A stretch of DNA of 64,000 bases from Methyloversatilis sp. (GCA_016791045.1 JAEUNO010000005.1:1-64000); one strand, 5' to 3'. Shown: positions 7,852 to 16,074, counted from the first letter of the stretch. A program made the numbers and translations. Notes: generated by a model from the letters alone, not told the origin.

Positions 7852-8271
7852 TCATCGCCTGCGTCCTGTTGCGCCGGCAAGCCTTAAACACCACTCACAC
7901 AGCGTCGTCCAGCAAGTTTGGTGGTGGGAAGTAGGCGCTCCGCAGCGCTCGCAGATAAATAAGGACTCCTTTCGGACGATGTTGCCGAGGCGCGTGGAGT
8001 GGTCCGTGCTCATGCCCACGTGAAGCCTGAGCTCCCAGGATTTTTGCGTCGCGCACTTTAGATGTGGAATGTTTGCAACCGGCGCTTCCCGGATCTTCAA
8101 CGCGTAAAGGCACTCGGCTTCGACACCCGTGCACGCCTGGTCGACCAGATCAAACCACCCGTCCCCACAATCCCTGAACCGCGAATACCACTCATGCTCG
8201 GCCAGCGCTTTGATCTCCCGCAGGAACAGCGGGTAGCGAGAAACCAGCTTTTTGACGAGTACGGGATTCAT
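7852..8271 (-). CDS. Small zinc-ribbon protein of phage-associated family
   Basis: A 139-residue protein. ATG 8271 is preferred over the TTG at 8280 because it gives the family's usual start (MNPVLVKKLVSRYPLFL), known from many uncharacterised phage and prophage proteins that continue with CGDGW..L.D. Here CGDGWFDLVDQAC is at 35-47. A CERCGAP...CWTTLCEWC cluster at 107-128 gives two CxxC knuckles, so it should bind one zinc. The usual QxKEKFG strand is replaced by TQKSWELRLHV. The start lies five bases after the ATPase stop, so the two are probably translationally coupled. Function of the family is unknown. Confidence 0.75.
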   Translation of the reverse strand: MNPVLVKKLVSRYPLFLREIKALAEHEWYSRFRDCGDGWFDLVDQACTGVEAECLYALKIREAPVANIPHLKCATQKSWELRLHVGMSTDHSTRLGNIVRKESLFICERCGAPTSHHQTCWTTLCEWCLRLAGATGRRR

Positions 8272-8276
8272 ATCTG

Positions 8277-9872
8277 TCAATGAAGGGCGAGTATGGCAGC
8301 GTCGGCTGTGAGATCACGTCCGAACAAGTCTTCGGCAGTGAGGTGGCTTCGCCCCGTCAGGACCGCCCGACCCGCAGCCGATGTGAGCCGTTTTCTCATC
8401 TCGCGGGGCGGTAAGACCGAAAGCACGCTCAAGACCTCTTCGCTCAGGTGTCGCTCCAGCACATCGGTCAATCCGCGCTCGTCGAGCAAGTGGGCGAACA
8501 CGAAGGTTGCGATCTGCCGCGCCTGATTCACTTCCGGACGCGGAATCTCAAAGGTGACGAATCTCTGGCGGATGGGTTCGGGAACGAGTTCGATCTGGTT
8601 GCAGGTCGCAAACCAGAGGACTCGGCTCGCATCAAGAAGCAACTCGGGAAGCGCCAGATCACGGAAGCATCTGGCGGTGCTTCTTTCAAGCAGCACGTGA
8701 AGCGCCCCCAGCGCGGATCTTTCGCCGGTCCCACCACCCAGGCTGCTCACCTTGTCGATCTCTTCCAGCACCACAACGGGGTTGGCGACCGGGGAGGCTA
8801 CGAGGTGCCAGAACAGCCGGCCTTCGTGAGAGTTCGCCCAAAAGGTCTCACTGCCAGCGAGGGCCGCACCGCTTTGTGCGGTGGCCATATCGACCAGCAG
8901 CACGGGAGCCAGGCGCAGTCCGTCTGCCAAGTGCTCCAGATACAGCGTCTTTCCCAAGCCCGGCCGGCCATGGATCAACACCGGGTCAAACGCAATGGCG
9001 CTTCCAGTGGCCAGGGACAGCGCGCATTGGCCTTCGATGTAGTCGGTGACCGAAGTGAAGTTTGGAAATACGGCTCTTAATTCGGTGAAAAGACCATGAA
9101 TGACGCCTGAAAACCGTCTCAGGGGCTTTTTTGAGCTTTGCGCTTTCAATCCTGCGACGACAGCACGAACACGGGCCTTCGTATCAGAGTCTCGCCCACT
9201 GACGCGCATCTCTAGAAGCTCTACACCCTTCTCATCCCATATATCCACCAGTTCATCACACTGCAAAAGAGCTAAACCCGCTTCTTCGACGTCTGGCGGA
9301 TGCTGAGCATCCCCCTCACCCGTCGAAACTGACAAAACCGACGAAACAGACGAAACAGACGAAACAGACGAAACACCAGGGAGGGAATCAACCGAATCGC
9401 TGGAAGAAAAAAGTGGAATGGCACTTGAAGACTGAGGGTCGGTTGCGTCGAACCACGCCGCAACCTTCAATCCTTCAAGATAGGAATGCGTCTTGCAGAA
9501 TTTGTATTCTCTCCCCAGAGGACATCCACACGCATTGCATGAATACGCAGCCACGTATCGGAAATGGCGACACCGTTCAGCGAGCGCGGCTGTTCTTGCC
9601 TCGTCTAACTCCTTGATAAACATGAACACTGATGGCCCGTATGCGCCGTAGGTCCAAAAGAAGAAAGCAGACGTGTCGTTAACACGAGCATCGCCTACGA
9701 TCACGCGGAATTCATTCAGGGCATCAAGAACGATCGACACATGGCCGGGGAGGAATTCGATGGAAAACTGTGTGGACCATTGGAATTCAGCTTTCTGAAC
9801 GTCGGTGCGAAACGCAACGAAAGCCTGGTGGTCATCGAAGACCTTGTCCAAAAGAATGTTCTTCAGCGCCAT
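8277..9872 (-). CDS. Lon-like AAA+ ATPase without protease domain
   Basis: A 531-residue protein. ATG 9872 is chosen over GTG 9884 because GAGGG lies five bases before it. Residues 1-130 are a novel N-terminal region ending in a cysteine motif (CNACGCPLGREYKFC, 112-126, plus His129). Residues 150-195 are a low-complexity Ser/Val linker encoded by 9-bp repeats. The AAA+ module follows: Walker A GRPGLGKT (302-309), Walker B VVLEEID (367-373), sensor-1 FATCNQ, and an arginine in RQRF near 435, then a lid domain to the C-terminus. The order and wording around ALHVLLE...FIATxN resemble the Lon ATPase, but no Ser-Lys protease domain follows. It likely remodels or moves a protein or nucleic-acid partner, possibly the downstream zinc protein, phosphoesterase or nuclease. 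It is the first gene of the operon. Confidence 0.85.
   Translation of the reverse strand: MALKNILLDKVFDDHQAFVAFRTDVQKAEFQWSTQFSIEFLPGHVSIVLDALNEFRVIVGDARVNDTSAFFFWTYGAYGPSVFMFIKELDEARTAALAERCRHFRYVAAYSCNACGCPLGREYKFCKTHSYLEGLKVAAWFDATDPQSSSAIPLFSSSDSVDSLPGVSSVSSVSSVSSVLSVSTGEGDAQHPPDVEEAGLALLQCDELVDIWDEKGVELLEMRVSGRDSDTKARVRAVVAGLKAQSSKKPLRRFSGVIHGLFTELRAVFPNFTSVTDYIEGQCALSLATGSAIAFDPVLIHGRPGLGKTLYLEHLADGLRLAPVLLVDMATAQSGAALAGSETFWANSHEGRLFWHLVASPVANPVVVLEEIDKVSSLGGGTGERSALGALHVLLERSTARCFRDLALPELLLDASRVLWFATCNQIELVPEPIRQRFVTFEIPRPEVNQARQIATFVFAHLLDERGLTDVLERHLSEEVLSVLSVLPPREMRKRLTSAAGRAVLTGRSHLTAEDLFGRDLTADAAILALH
9340..9375. repeat. Four perfect 9-bp tandem repeats inside the ATPase gene
   Basis: The unit GACGAAACA occurs four times without change, with two degenerate copies to the left (9322-9339). 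Being a multiple of three, it keeps the frame and encodes repeated Ser-Val-Ser in the linker between the zinc region and the AAA+ domain. Copy number could vary by slippage and would change linker length only. Confidence 0.93.
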
Positions 9873-10271
9873 GTCCACCCTCACGATGAACGCAGTAGAG
9901 CATCACCCTGACAACCTGTAAACAAATTTTTTAATCTACACTCTATAAAAATTATATTTTAAAATAAACTTATTAACTTTAAACACAAAACCGTTTATAC
10001 CTAACTTAAAAAAGATGACGGCAAAAGAAAACCTATAACTTAAACATTGGTCGCCACTAAAAACGACCAAAAACGATAAACAGCTCATCATGAATTCATC
10101 GTGAATACATCATGAATTCAACATAAGTTCAACATAAATTCAAAATGAGTTCATACTGAACACGAAGAATTCATAACAAAACCAAGGATCAATAAGAAAA
10201 ATCTAATGTATAAAAATAAAATCATCTTCAGAATAGCGCAAGTTCACCTTCACCCCAAAAATACAATTTCC
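9873..10271. promoter_or_regulatory. AT-rich control region with 11-bp iterons
   Basis: This 399-base gap lies between gmtX and the ATPase gene, both leftward. From 10086 to 10162 there are seven tandem 11-bp units (catcatgaatt, catcgtgaata, catcatgaatt, caacataagtt, caacataaatt, caaaatgagtt, catactgaaca), and an eighth weaker copy follows to 10173. Eleven bases is close to one helical turn, so a bound protein would sit on one face of the DNA. Nearer the ATPase gene the DNA is extremely AT-rich, and TATAAT on the minus strand (9956-9951) is a possible -10 box with no clear -35. Probably the operon promoter and a multimeric binding site. Confidence 0.7.
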
Positions 10272-10907
10272 CTAACTTACACCTTGATCAAATTCAAACA
10301 ACTTGTCCTTGTTGGCCTGAAACCAGTCTAAGTACGCGGTAGTACGTTCAGGACCCACGACTACGCGTTGACTTGAACGCGCGGCCCTGTCTTCTATCGT
10401 CTTTTTATCAAAATTGATGGAAATTGAATCGTTAAGACGACGAAGCAGCGCCGTTAAAGCCATAGCGGTGTCAACAAAAGCCAAATAATCGGAGTTACTC
10501 CCGTCTGAAGCGGGAAGTAGGACCGCCTTCGACTGCGCCTGCAGTGACTTGACGCATACCTCCATCCGTTGCAACTTCTGGGTCAGATTCGAATTCTCAA
10601 GTTCAAGCGCTAACAATCTAGCTCGCAATACGATTGGCGAAGCGTTTTGGTCGCACACATCCGGGCAGTGAATATTCTGAACCAAACCAGATGTGGTCAA
10701 AAGACTTTTGTACCGAGGATTCCGGATAAACGTTGTTCTGTGAATACTTGTGGTTGAAGCAAGATAGTCCGCCAGCGCACCCATTGATTTGAACGAAAGG
10801 CGATGTTTTTGGCACCTTACGAGCTGTTCCTTGATAAGCATTAAAGCTTTCAGCTCGCGCTGCTCGTTAAATTTTCTTAAATTTTCACCGCCGCGAAGAA
10901 GCTTCAC
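10272..10907 (-). CDS. gmtX: GmtX-like accessory protein of the recombinase trio
   Basis: A 211-residue protein whose start overlaps the end of the large integrase gene by four bases (ATGA), so it is the third gene of a tightly coupled trio. It has a helix-turn-helix-like N-terminal half (SMGALADYLASTTSIHRTTFIRNPRYKSLL, residues about 40-70) and a central coiled coil (LRARLLALELENSNLTQKLQRMEVCVKSLQ). Size, order and the HRTT..RNPRY segment fit GmtX of the gamma-mobile-trio described in vibrios and relatives. By analogy with TnpC of Tn554 it may help target or orient recombination; that is inference. The C-terminal region is unremarkable. Confidence 0.62.
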   Translation of the reverse strand: MKLLRGGENLRKFNEQRELKALMLIKEQLVRCQKHRLSFKSMGALADYLASTTSIHRTTFIRNPRYKSLLTTSGLVQNIHCPDVCDQNASPIVLRARLLALELENSNLTQKLQRMEVCVKSLQAQSKAVLLPASDGSNSDYLAFVDTAMALTALLRRLNDSISINFDKKTIEDRAARSSQRVVVGPERTTAYLDWFQANKDKLFEFDQGVS

Positions 10908-13900
10908 TTCGACTCTCCGATACGTAATAGACCCGAGGAAGGCAAAACTAAAGGCCTAGCCAAATGGTCACTCAAATCTGCCAACGATAATTTTTTTATA
11001 CCGATAAGTGTTTTTAGCATTGTCGCTGCGAGCGTAACGTCAACAGGACCTGGAAGTTCCGAAAAAAAGTTTTGCGAATCCTGCGACGCCAACAATCGTC
11101 GACGGATCCCACTTGCAACAGCTTGAATTTGAGGCGTTTGCAACGTCGGATACGCGTTGGATTCAGCTATACGGGACAGCAAAAACTCTACCTCACTGGA
11201 ATACTTAACAACACGTTGTAAATGATTTCGGACGACTTCAGGCTGTTCGGCGTGATAGAAAAGACCTTCATCGCTAGAGCCATGTTCTGCCATAGCCTCT
11301 GCATGTGACTTTACAAGTACTTCCTCACTTAACTGCCAGCCCACCCATTCATTGGTGTCAAGTTCGACCGAATCCCATAAATTCTCTGCTGCTTCAACAT
11401 CCCCAGAGCTCTCGAAAGAATCACGCTGCTTCAATTGGTACCTTATTCTTTCGAGAAGCCAGTTTTTTTTCGCCGCAATAGCAGGAAGATGATCAATGCC
11501 CTTTAACGCCAAAGGACACATCCCGCATCTCCTAAAGTCGCCGGCTAACTTAATGACGTCCGCCGGGCACTCATCACCAACTGGACAAATATGCGTCGGG
11601 TGGAACCTTACAAGGCTCATCGGGCCGCTACGCAACTCTTCGATAGATTCACCGTTCAAGCTTTCAGTTTCAGCGGTGTTCCAGAGTGCGATCGGTGGCA
11701 TTACCCGGAACTGCTTCAGTGCGGCCTCTCTATCCGCCATAAAACTTCGCGCCAATACGCTGTCTGGTTTGTCTGCCCGAACATACGCTTGATTTTCGGA
11801 TTCAAATCGCTGCACATCGTCAAAAATCGCTCGGTCAGCAGCCTCTAACTTTTCATGTAGGTCCTCAGCGCGAGGTGACTGGTAGTACTCAGTTACTGCA
11901 GTGCTACTATGGCCAAGCTGTATTGCAATGTCAGAGGTCTCGATAAGACCTTGTCTGTTTGTGGCATAAGTAGCGCGACAGGCATGCGGAGTGTTAATCG
12001 CAAGTATAGATACAGGACAAAACTGCGTCCCGTCTTTCATTATGACAGTCTTTATTTCATCACTATTCGGACTAATCGACACAGGCGTTACTTTGACAAA
12101 TAAAGCACGATGACCCTGTACGTTCGAAAAGAATGACTGGAAGCCAGTCAAGAGCAAAGCCCATTTTTCGGAGTAATGCGAGACTGTTATAGGTTTTGGA
12201 GACGACGAGCCTCTAAACAACGGGACGATTTCACCGAAACGTGAATCTTCACGATCTTTATAAGGCACCGAGTCATTCATACCAGGCTCATCAATACTTA
12301 ACTGAAAAGCGCTCTCGCGAAGTAAAACTGATCGTACGCGAAAAACAATTTCTGTAACCCACGGACTTTCTTTAGTCTTATCAGTATTAACGAACAGCCG
12401 ATAAAGATATGGGCCATTAGGCAAGAAAGAGAACTCAGTCGTCAACGGCCCTTCACTATTCTCTTTATCCCACGTTCTCTTATCAAGCCAAAGAAGACCG
12501 GCAAGGCGCAACCCGGTCTCGATCGCAACCATCAAAAGTCGAAGAGTTGTTAGGTGTGGGACAAAATGCTCTTCTTTTATATTGCGGGAATCCTTAAAGG
12601 TTCGTACCTCCCAATCAAACACATTTGGAACTTGTGTCAAATGGGTAACCCTGCCTTTAAAGCGAATAAGCGGGACAAATCCGAACTCAGCAGTATCAAT
12701 CCATCTCATTTTCTTGAGCGCAAGTAGCTTTTTTTCTGAAAACTCACTGCCCATACATTTACTCGACAAGAATTCACCCATTGCTTCTACTGCGTAAACG
12801 TAATGCACCAAATAGCTGTATGCCCCCTTGGGGAATACCACTTTTGACGTTTTTGTTCTTTTTGCCACGCGAGGTAAGTCAAACTCGCCGTAAATCGGAT
12901 TTCTAAAGTTGTGGCCTGCGATATTTTCGTCTTCTGAGAAAGCTGACTCAACAAAGCGAAAAAAAATTTGAATATGCTTTAGTGCCGCGTATTGACTATC
13001 TTTACTGCTCCGCCTCACCTTCAAAATCGAAAGTAAAGTTTCTGGAAATTCCTCGAGAGGTAAATCTGATGACCTAGAAACAAAGGCTGCGCGACTAAAT
13101 TCTTTCGGAGCAGATGGGAGCGCCAAAGTGGATTTTGGGAAAATCTCTTTCCACCATGGCAAATAGAGAAATAAATAGTCGGCAAGGTGGTTCAGCGAGG
13201 CCGTAACGCTTTTATCGTCCTCGTAACCCTTCACCTGCTTACGATGTTTCAAGAAATCCTTCATGGCTTGCCGCCAGAAAGGAACCAAACCATTTAAAGA
13301 GATATGCTCCCTGCCTGAATAATGAAAGGACTCGTCGTCAAGCCAATCAAGCCCCCGACGATTGCCTCCAAAATATTGCTTAAGATACTTTAACGCATCA
13401 GCATGAAATTTTGAGTTCGAAAGACCTAATAAGACTTCATTTCTTTCATGGTTCTTGGGCGAAGAATAGTCAAATAAGCGCCTTCGCTTCGGCAAAGAAT
13501 AACTTTTTATGTTTCTTTGCTGGGTTAAAAATTCAGCATAGGAATGTTCAACCATACCCGACGCTGCCCACTGAGAGTATCCAATTAAGTCGTCTGGCGA
13601 AAAATTGACTCGCGAGGGGAACGATTTTTGGAGCTCGGACAGAAACAAACTCCAAGGAACTGGTGAAGTAATGAACCGTATGTCACTCTTCCCAGTCATG
13701 AACAACCGTTGCGCCCTATGCAGCACAGCCAGTTCTTTAACACTTACGTCCTCAGGCGTGCCCCATGTTGTAGCGAACAATATTCGGGGCATGTAATAAA
13801 ACAACCGTCGCGCACCTTCGTCTACCACGCCTTTCGAGGCAGTGTTGTGGTCGAAAGACTGGATGAAAGAATAAAGCTCCGAGGCGATCGGAATAGGATC

Positions 13901-14317
13901 AAAATGACTGCCAGGTGAAAAAACAGTCGGCAAAAGAACAACCTTACGCTTCCACAATTCCACGAGCAACAACTTAACGCCCTGTTTGACGGACGCGATA
14001 GCACAAGCATCCGGCCTTAGGCCGTGTAAATATTTATCTAACTGATTAAAATAGTCACTTGCACCCCTGTTTTGGCTGTCCAATCCCGAAAACTGGAAAG
14101 CTGTGGTAAGAAATTCGCCGTCAAAATTTGCGTTTTTCCGAATGTTGGCATCTGAAAATAAGTATTGAAAACCGTGAGGCGAGGCCCACTTAATCCGCTT
14201 CGGTGGCGATGAATACCGTACAGTCAGATGACTCAAAACCGCTTCGATAGCCAAACGGACGGCATCATTTAAATTGTTGGTTTCTAATAAAACGATACCA
14301 TCTGTTGTATTAACCAT
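10904..14317 (-). CDS. gmtZ: GmtZ-like very large tyrosine recombinase
   Basis: A 1137-residue protein from ATG 14317; this start has GAGGGA five bases upstream and overlaps the gmtY stop, so it is preferred over TTG 14374. The first 580 residues are unassigned. A tyrosine-recombinase catalytic domain follows: Arg604 in ETGLRLAGLLWLD, HACR (His778, Arg781), LGHSS (His803) and Tyr811 or Tyr812 in TEYYQ. Beyond it, around residues 910-955, is a cysteine cluster (CPVGDEC and CGMC) that could bind zinc. Such a size is unusual for integrases and fits the large member of the gamma-mobile-trio, or a distant relative of Tn554 TnpB. It should act with GmtY in moving the island. Confidence 0.72.
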   Translation of the reverse strand: MVNTTDGIVLLETNNLNDAVRLAIEAVLSHLTVRYSSPPKRIKWASPHGFQYLFSDANIRKNANFDGEFLTTAFQFSGLDSQNRGASDYFNQLDKYLHGLRPDACAIASVKQGVKLLLVELWKRKVVLLPTVFSPGSHFDPIPIASELYSFIQSFDHNTASKGVVDEGARRLFYYMPRILFATTWGTPEDVSVKELAVLHRAQRLFMTGKSDIRFITSPVPWSLFLSELQKSFPSRVNFSPDDLIGYSQWAASGMVEHSYAEFLTQQRNIKSYSLPKRRRLFDYSSPKNHERNEVLLGLSNSKFHADALKYLKQYFGGNRRGLDWLDDESFHYSGREHISLNGLVPFWRQAMKDFLKHRKQVKGYEDDKSVTASLNHLADYLFLYLPWWKEIFPKSTLALPSAPKEFSRAAFVSRSSDLPLEEFPETLLSILKVRRSSKDSQYAALKHIQIFFRFVESAFSEDENIAGHNFRNPIYGEFDLPRVAKRTKTSKVVFPKGAYSYLVHYVYAVEAMGEFLSSKCMGSEFSEKKLLALKKMRWIDTAEFGFVPLIRFKGRVTHLTQVPNVFDWEVRTFKDSRNIKEEHFVPHLTTLRLLMVAIETGLRLAGLLWLDKRTWDKENSEGPLTTEFSFLPNGPYLYRLFVNTDKTKESPWVTEIVFRVRSVLLRESAFQLSIDEPGMNDSVPYKDREDSRFGEIVPLFRGSSSPKPITVSHYSEKWALLLTGFQSFFSNVQGHRALFVKVTPVSISPNSDEIKTVIMKDGTQFCPVSILAINTPHACRATYATNRQGLIETSDIAIQLGHSSTAVTEYYQSPRAEDLHEKLEAADRAIFDDVQRFESENQAYVRADKPDSVLARSFMADREAALKQFRVMPPIALWNTAETESLNGESIEELRSGPMSLVRFHPTHICPVGDECPADVIKLAGDFRRCGMCPLALKGIDHLPAIAAKKNWLLERIRYQLKQRDSFESSGDVEAAENLWDSVELDTNEWVGWQLSEEVLVKSHAEAMAEHGSSDEGLFYHAEQPEVVRNHLQRVVKYSSEVEFLLSRIAESNAYPTLQTPQIQAVASGIRRRLLASQDSQNFFSELPGPVDVTLAATMLKTLIGIKKLSLADLSDHLARPLVLPSSGLLRIGESK

Positions 14318-15776
14318 TGCTTCCCTCGCCGGGATGTCGCGGAATCGCAAGAAACTGTCCCTCGTCAAGTCCAAGGATATGTTTGTCGGCGCGAGACAAG
14401 ATCCTTTCTATGCTTCTACGCTTCTTACGAGCGTATATTTGCGTACTTCTGATACTTTTATGCCCCATCAACACCTGCACTTCCGCCATGTTTAGACCGA
14501 AATGATTTTTTTCGGGGTTTACTGGGAGGTCATTCACCATATAAACACCATAAAGGTGCCTTAATGAATGCAGCGTCCAATATTTCTTGTGGCCACCCGG
14601 TGCTGGAACGGAAGCGCGGTCGCAGGCAGCTCGAAAGCTTTTATTAAACGCTGCATCGGAAGCGAGAACGTAAGGCTTACCCCGCGAACTAGACTCAACA
14701 TATTGAAATACATAGTCATTTCTCGTTCCAGCCCTCGGCATTACATATTCGTTTTTAAAATACTGTTCTAGCGCTACAAAGAAGGCCTCCCTAAAAGGTT
14801 GAATTAGGTAGGTCATCGAAGTTTCTCGGCCTTTAAAGCGCTGTTGCACACCCGCACTCAGATCGCCCCCCAGTCTTTTTGCTTTCGGATCAAGGACGTA
14901 AACCTTTTGACTGCCTGTTTCTATGTCACTCCATCGTAGATTCAGAGCTTCGCTGATACGGATCCCCGATGCGGCCAGCAAGAGCCACAACGCCTTATCC
15001 CGCGATGAACTTGCAGCATCTGCTAAGGGAAAAACGTAATCGAGGGGAAAGTCTCGATTTCGCGATTCCATCGGAATAGGTTCAGATGGATTTATTAGCC
15101 TTCTTGGACGTGTCAAGCCCTCTTGTCGAAAGCGTAAAACGCTTCCTAATACCGAGTTCATCCGCATGTTTCGCTTTTCAGACGCGGATACCGTCTCCGC
15201 TCCCGACAGCGCTGCGATTAAAGAGGGAAAAGTATTGCTGTGGTCCAAGCCACGGATTGTTGCCAACTCAAAAGCTTCGGTCGCCAAAGACTCTGAAAGT
15301 CGAAGAAACCGATTAATAGCAGCGATTGAATTACTGAAACTGGCGGGGGCGAGCGGCTTACGATTTAATGCATGTGATACATCCGCAAGCCATTTGTCTT
15401 CCGGATTTTTTTTTAGTGACGCGGAGACTCGTCTACAGAGATCTTCGCTTCCATCTCTCAAGAGGACGGGATAGGCGTCGATCACTGCATTGAGATATTG
15501 CTTCGTCGGAGCCGAACTGACTCCAAACGCCTTTGCCTCGGTCAGATAATCTAGAAAGGCGGCAACCACTTCCGCATAGCGCTTTTTTGTCGCGAACGCG
15601 TAGTCGTTGTTTTTTTTACAGAAGTAAGAGAAAGCTTCGACTGACACTCCATGCTCATCGTGGAGTTCCCAAGTCGTTTCTCCGAGCTTTTCGGTTTTGC
15701 GACGCGTAAAATTTTTTAAGCTTGGCATAGGCAGGTTTGGCAACGTGACATAAGGAATATATGACACAAGTTGCAC
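14310..15776 (-). CDS. gmtY: GmtY-like tyrosine recombinase
   Basis: A 488-residue recombinase with the full catalytic set: Arg273 (SGIRISEALNLRW), HSLR (His403, Arg406), LMGHK (His439) and nucleophile Tyr448 (STQIYARK). An N-terminal SAM-like core-binding domain precedes it (about 45-180). It opens the leftward trio and lies only about 80 bases from the cut tRNA-Ser gene, the expected place for an integrase at its element's end. The start is GTG 15776 or a nearby GTG; the precise choice is uncertain. DNA strand exchange at the island's ends is the expected function. AT-rich codon use sets it apart from the backbone to the right. Confidence 0.8.
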   Translation of the reverse strand: MQLVSYIPYVTLPNLPMPSLKNFTRRKTEKLGETTWELHDEHGVSVEAFSYFCKKNNDYAFATKKRYAEVVAAFLDYLTEAKAFGVSSAPTKQYLNAVIDAYPVLLRDGSEDLCRRVSASLKKNPEDKWLADVSHALNRKPLAPASFSNSIAAINRFLRLSESLATEAFELATIRGLDHSNTFPSLIAALSGAETVSASEKRNMRMNSVLGSVLRFRQEGLTRPRRLINPSEPIPMESRNRDFPLDYVFPLADAASSSRDKALWLLLAASGIRISEALNLRWSDIETGSQKVYVLDPKAKRLGGDLSAGVQQRFKGRETSMTYLIQPFREAFFVALEQYFKNEYVMPRAGTRNDYVFQYVESSSRGKPYVLASDAAFNKSFRAACDRASVPAPGGHKKYWTLHSLRHLYGVYMVNDLPVNPEKNHFGLNMAEVQVLMGHKSIRSTQIYARKKRRSIERILSRADKHILGLDEGQFLAIPRHPGEGSNG

Positions 15777-15838
15777 AAAGCAAGGCCGTGCTAGCTATTT
15801 GATTTTATTTGAATTATTTTTTTTACTAGATGCACAAA
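15772..15838. repeat. Direct repeats TGCACAAA at the element's right end
   Basis: TGCACAAA occurs at 15772-15779 and again at 15831-15838, 59 bases apart, in the short AT-rich space between gmtY and the tRNA junction. Short direct repeats near an end are typical recombinase arm sites. Two copies of an 8-mer are weak evidence alone. Confidence 0.4.
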
Positions 15839-15854
15839 ACACTGGTTTAGATAA

Positions 15855-15924
15855 GAACTCACGGAAGGCTTTCACCTTCGCCGGTTTTCAAGACCGGTGC
15901 ATTCAACCGCTCTGCCACGCTTCC
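15855..15924 (-). pseudogene. tRNA-Ser(UGA), cut in the T-loop
   Basis: The minus strand from 15924 reads an acceptor 5' strand GGAAGCG, a D-arm with GGTTGAAT, an anticodon arm with loop CTTGAAA (anticodon TGA), the long class II variable arm (GAAGG...CCTTC) and the T-stem 5' strand GTGAG followed by TTC. At that point (15855) the sequence turns into AT-rich element DNA. The rest of the T-loop, the pairing CTCAC, the acceptor 3' strand CGCTTCC and the CCA end are missing. About 70 of roughly 90 bases remain, so this copy cannot fold into a tRNA. The break coincides with the right end of the recombinase-trio element. Confidence 0.88.
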
Positions 15925-16074
15925 GCTGCACTGCTCGCGATGAATATCAAGGTGTCCGACGCCGCAACACCGCGATTTCATTCGGGGCCGCATACTAACA
16001 CGCGTCCAATGCGTTGAAACTTAACGACCTGTGCGATAGTCTTTAGTGTGTTAATCATCCTTCGGGGTTACGCC

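Noticed and set aside
8277-9872. ATPase as a Lon protease
   Set aside because: The AAA+ core resembles Lon, but the sequence ends after the lid domain with no Ser-Lys protease domain.
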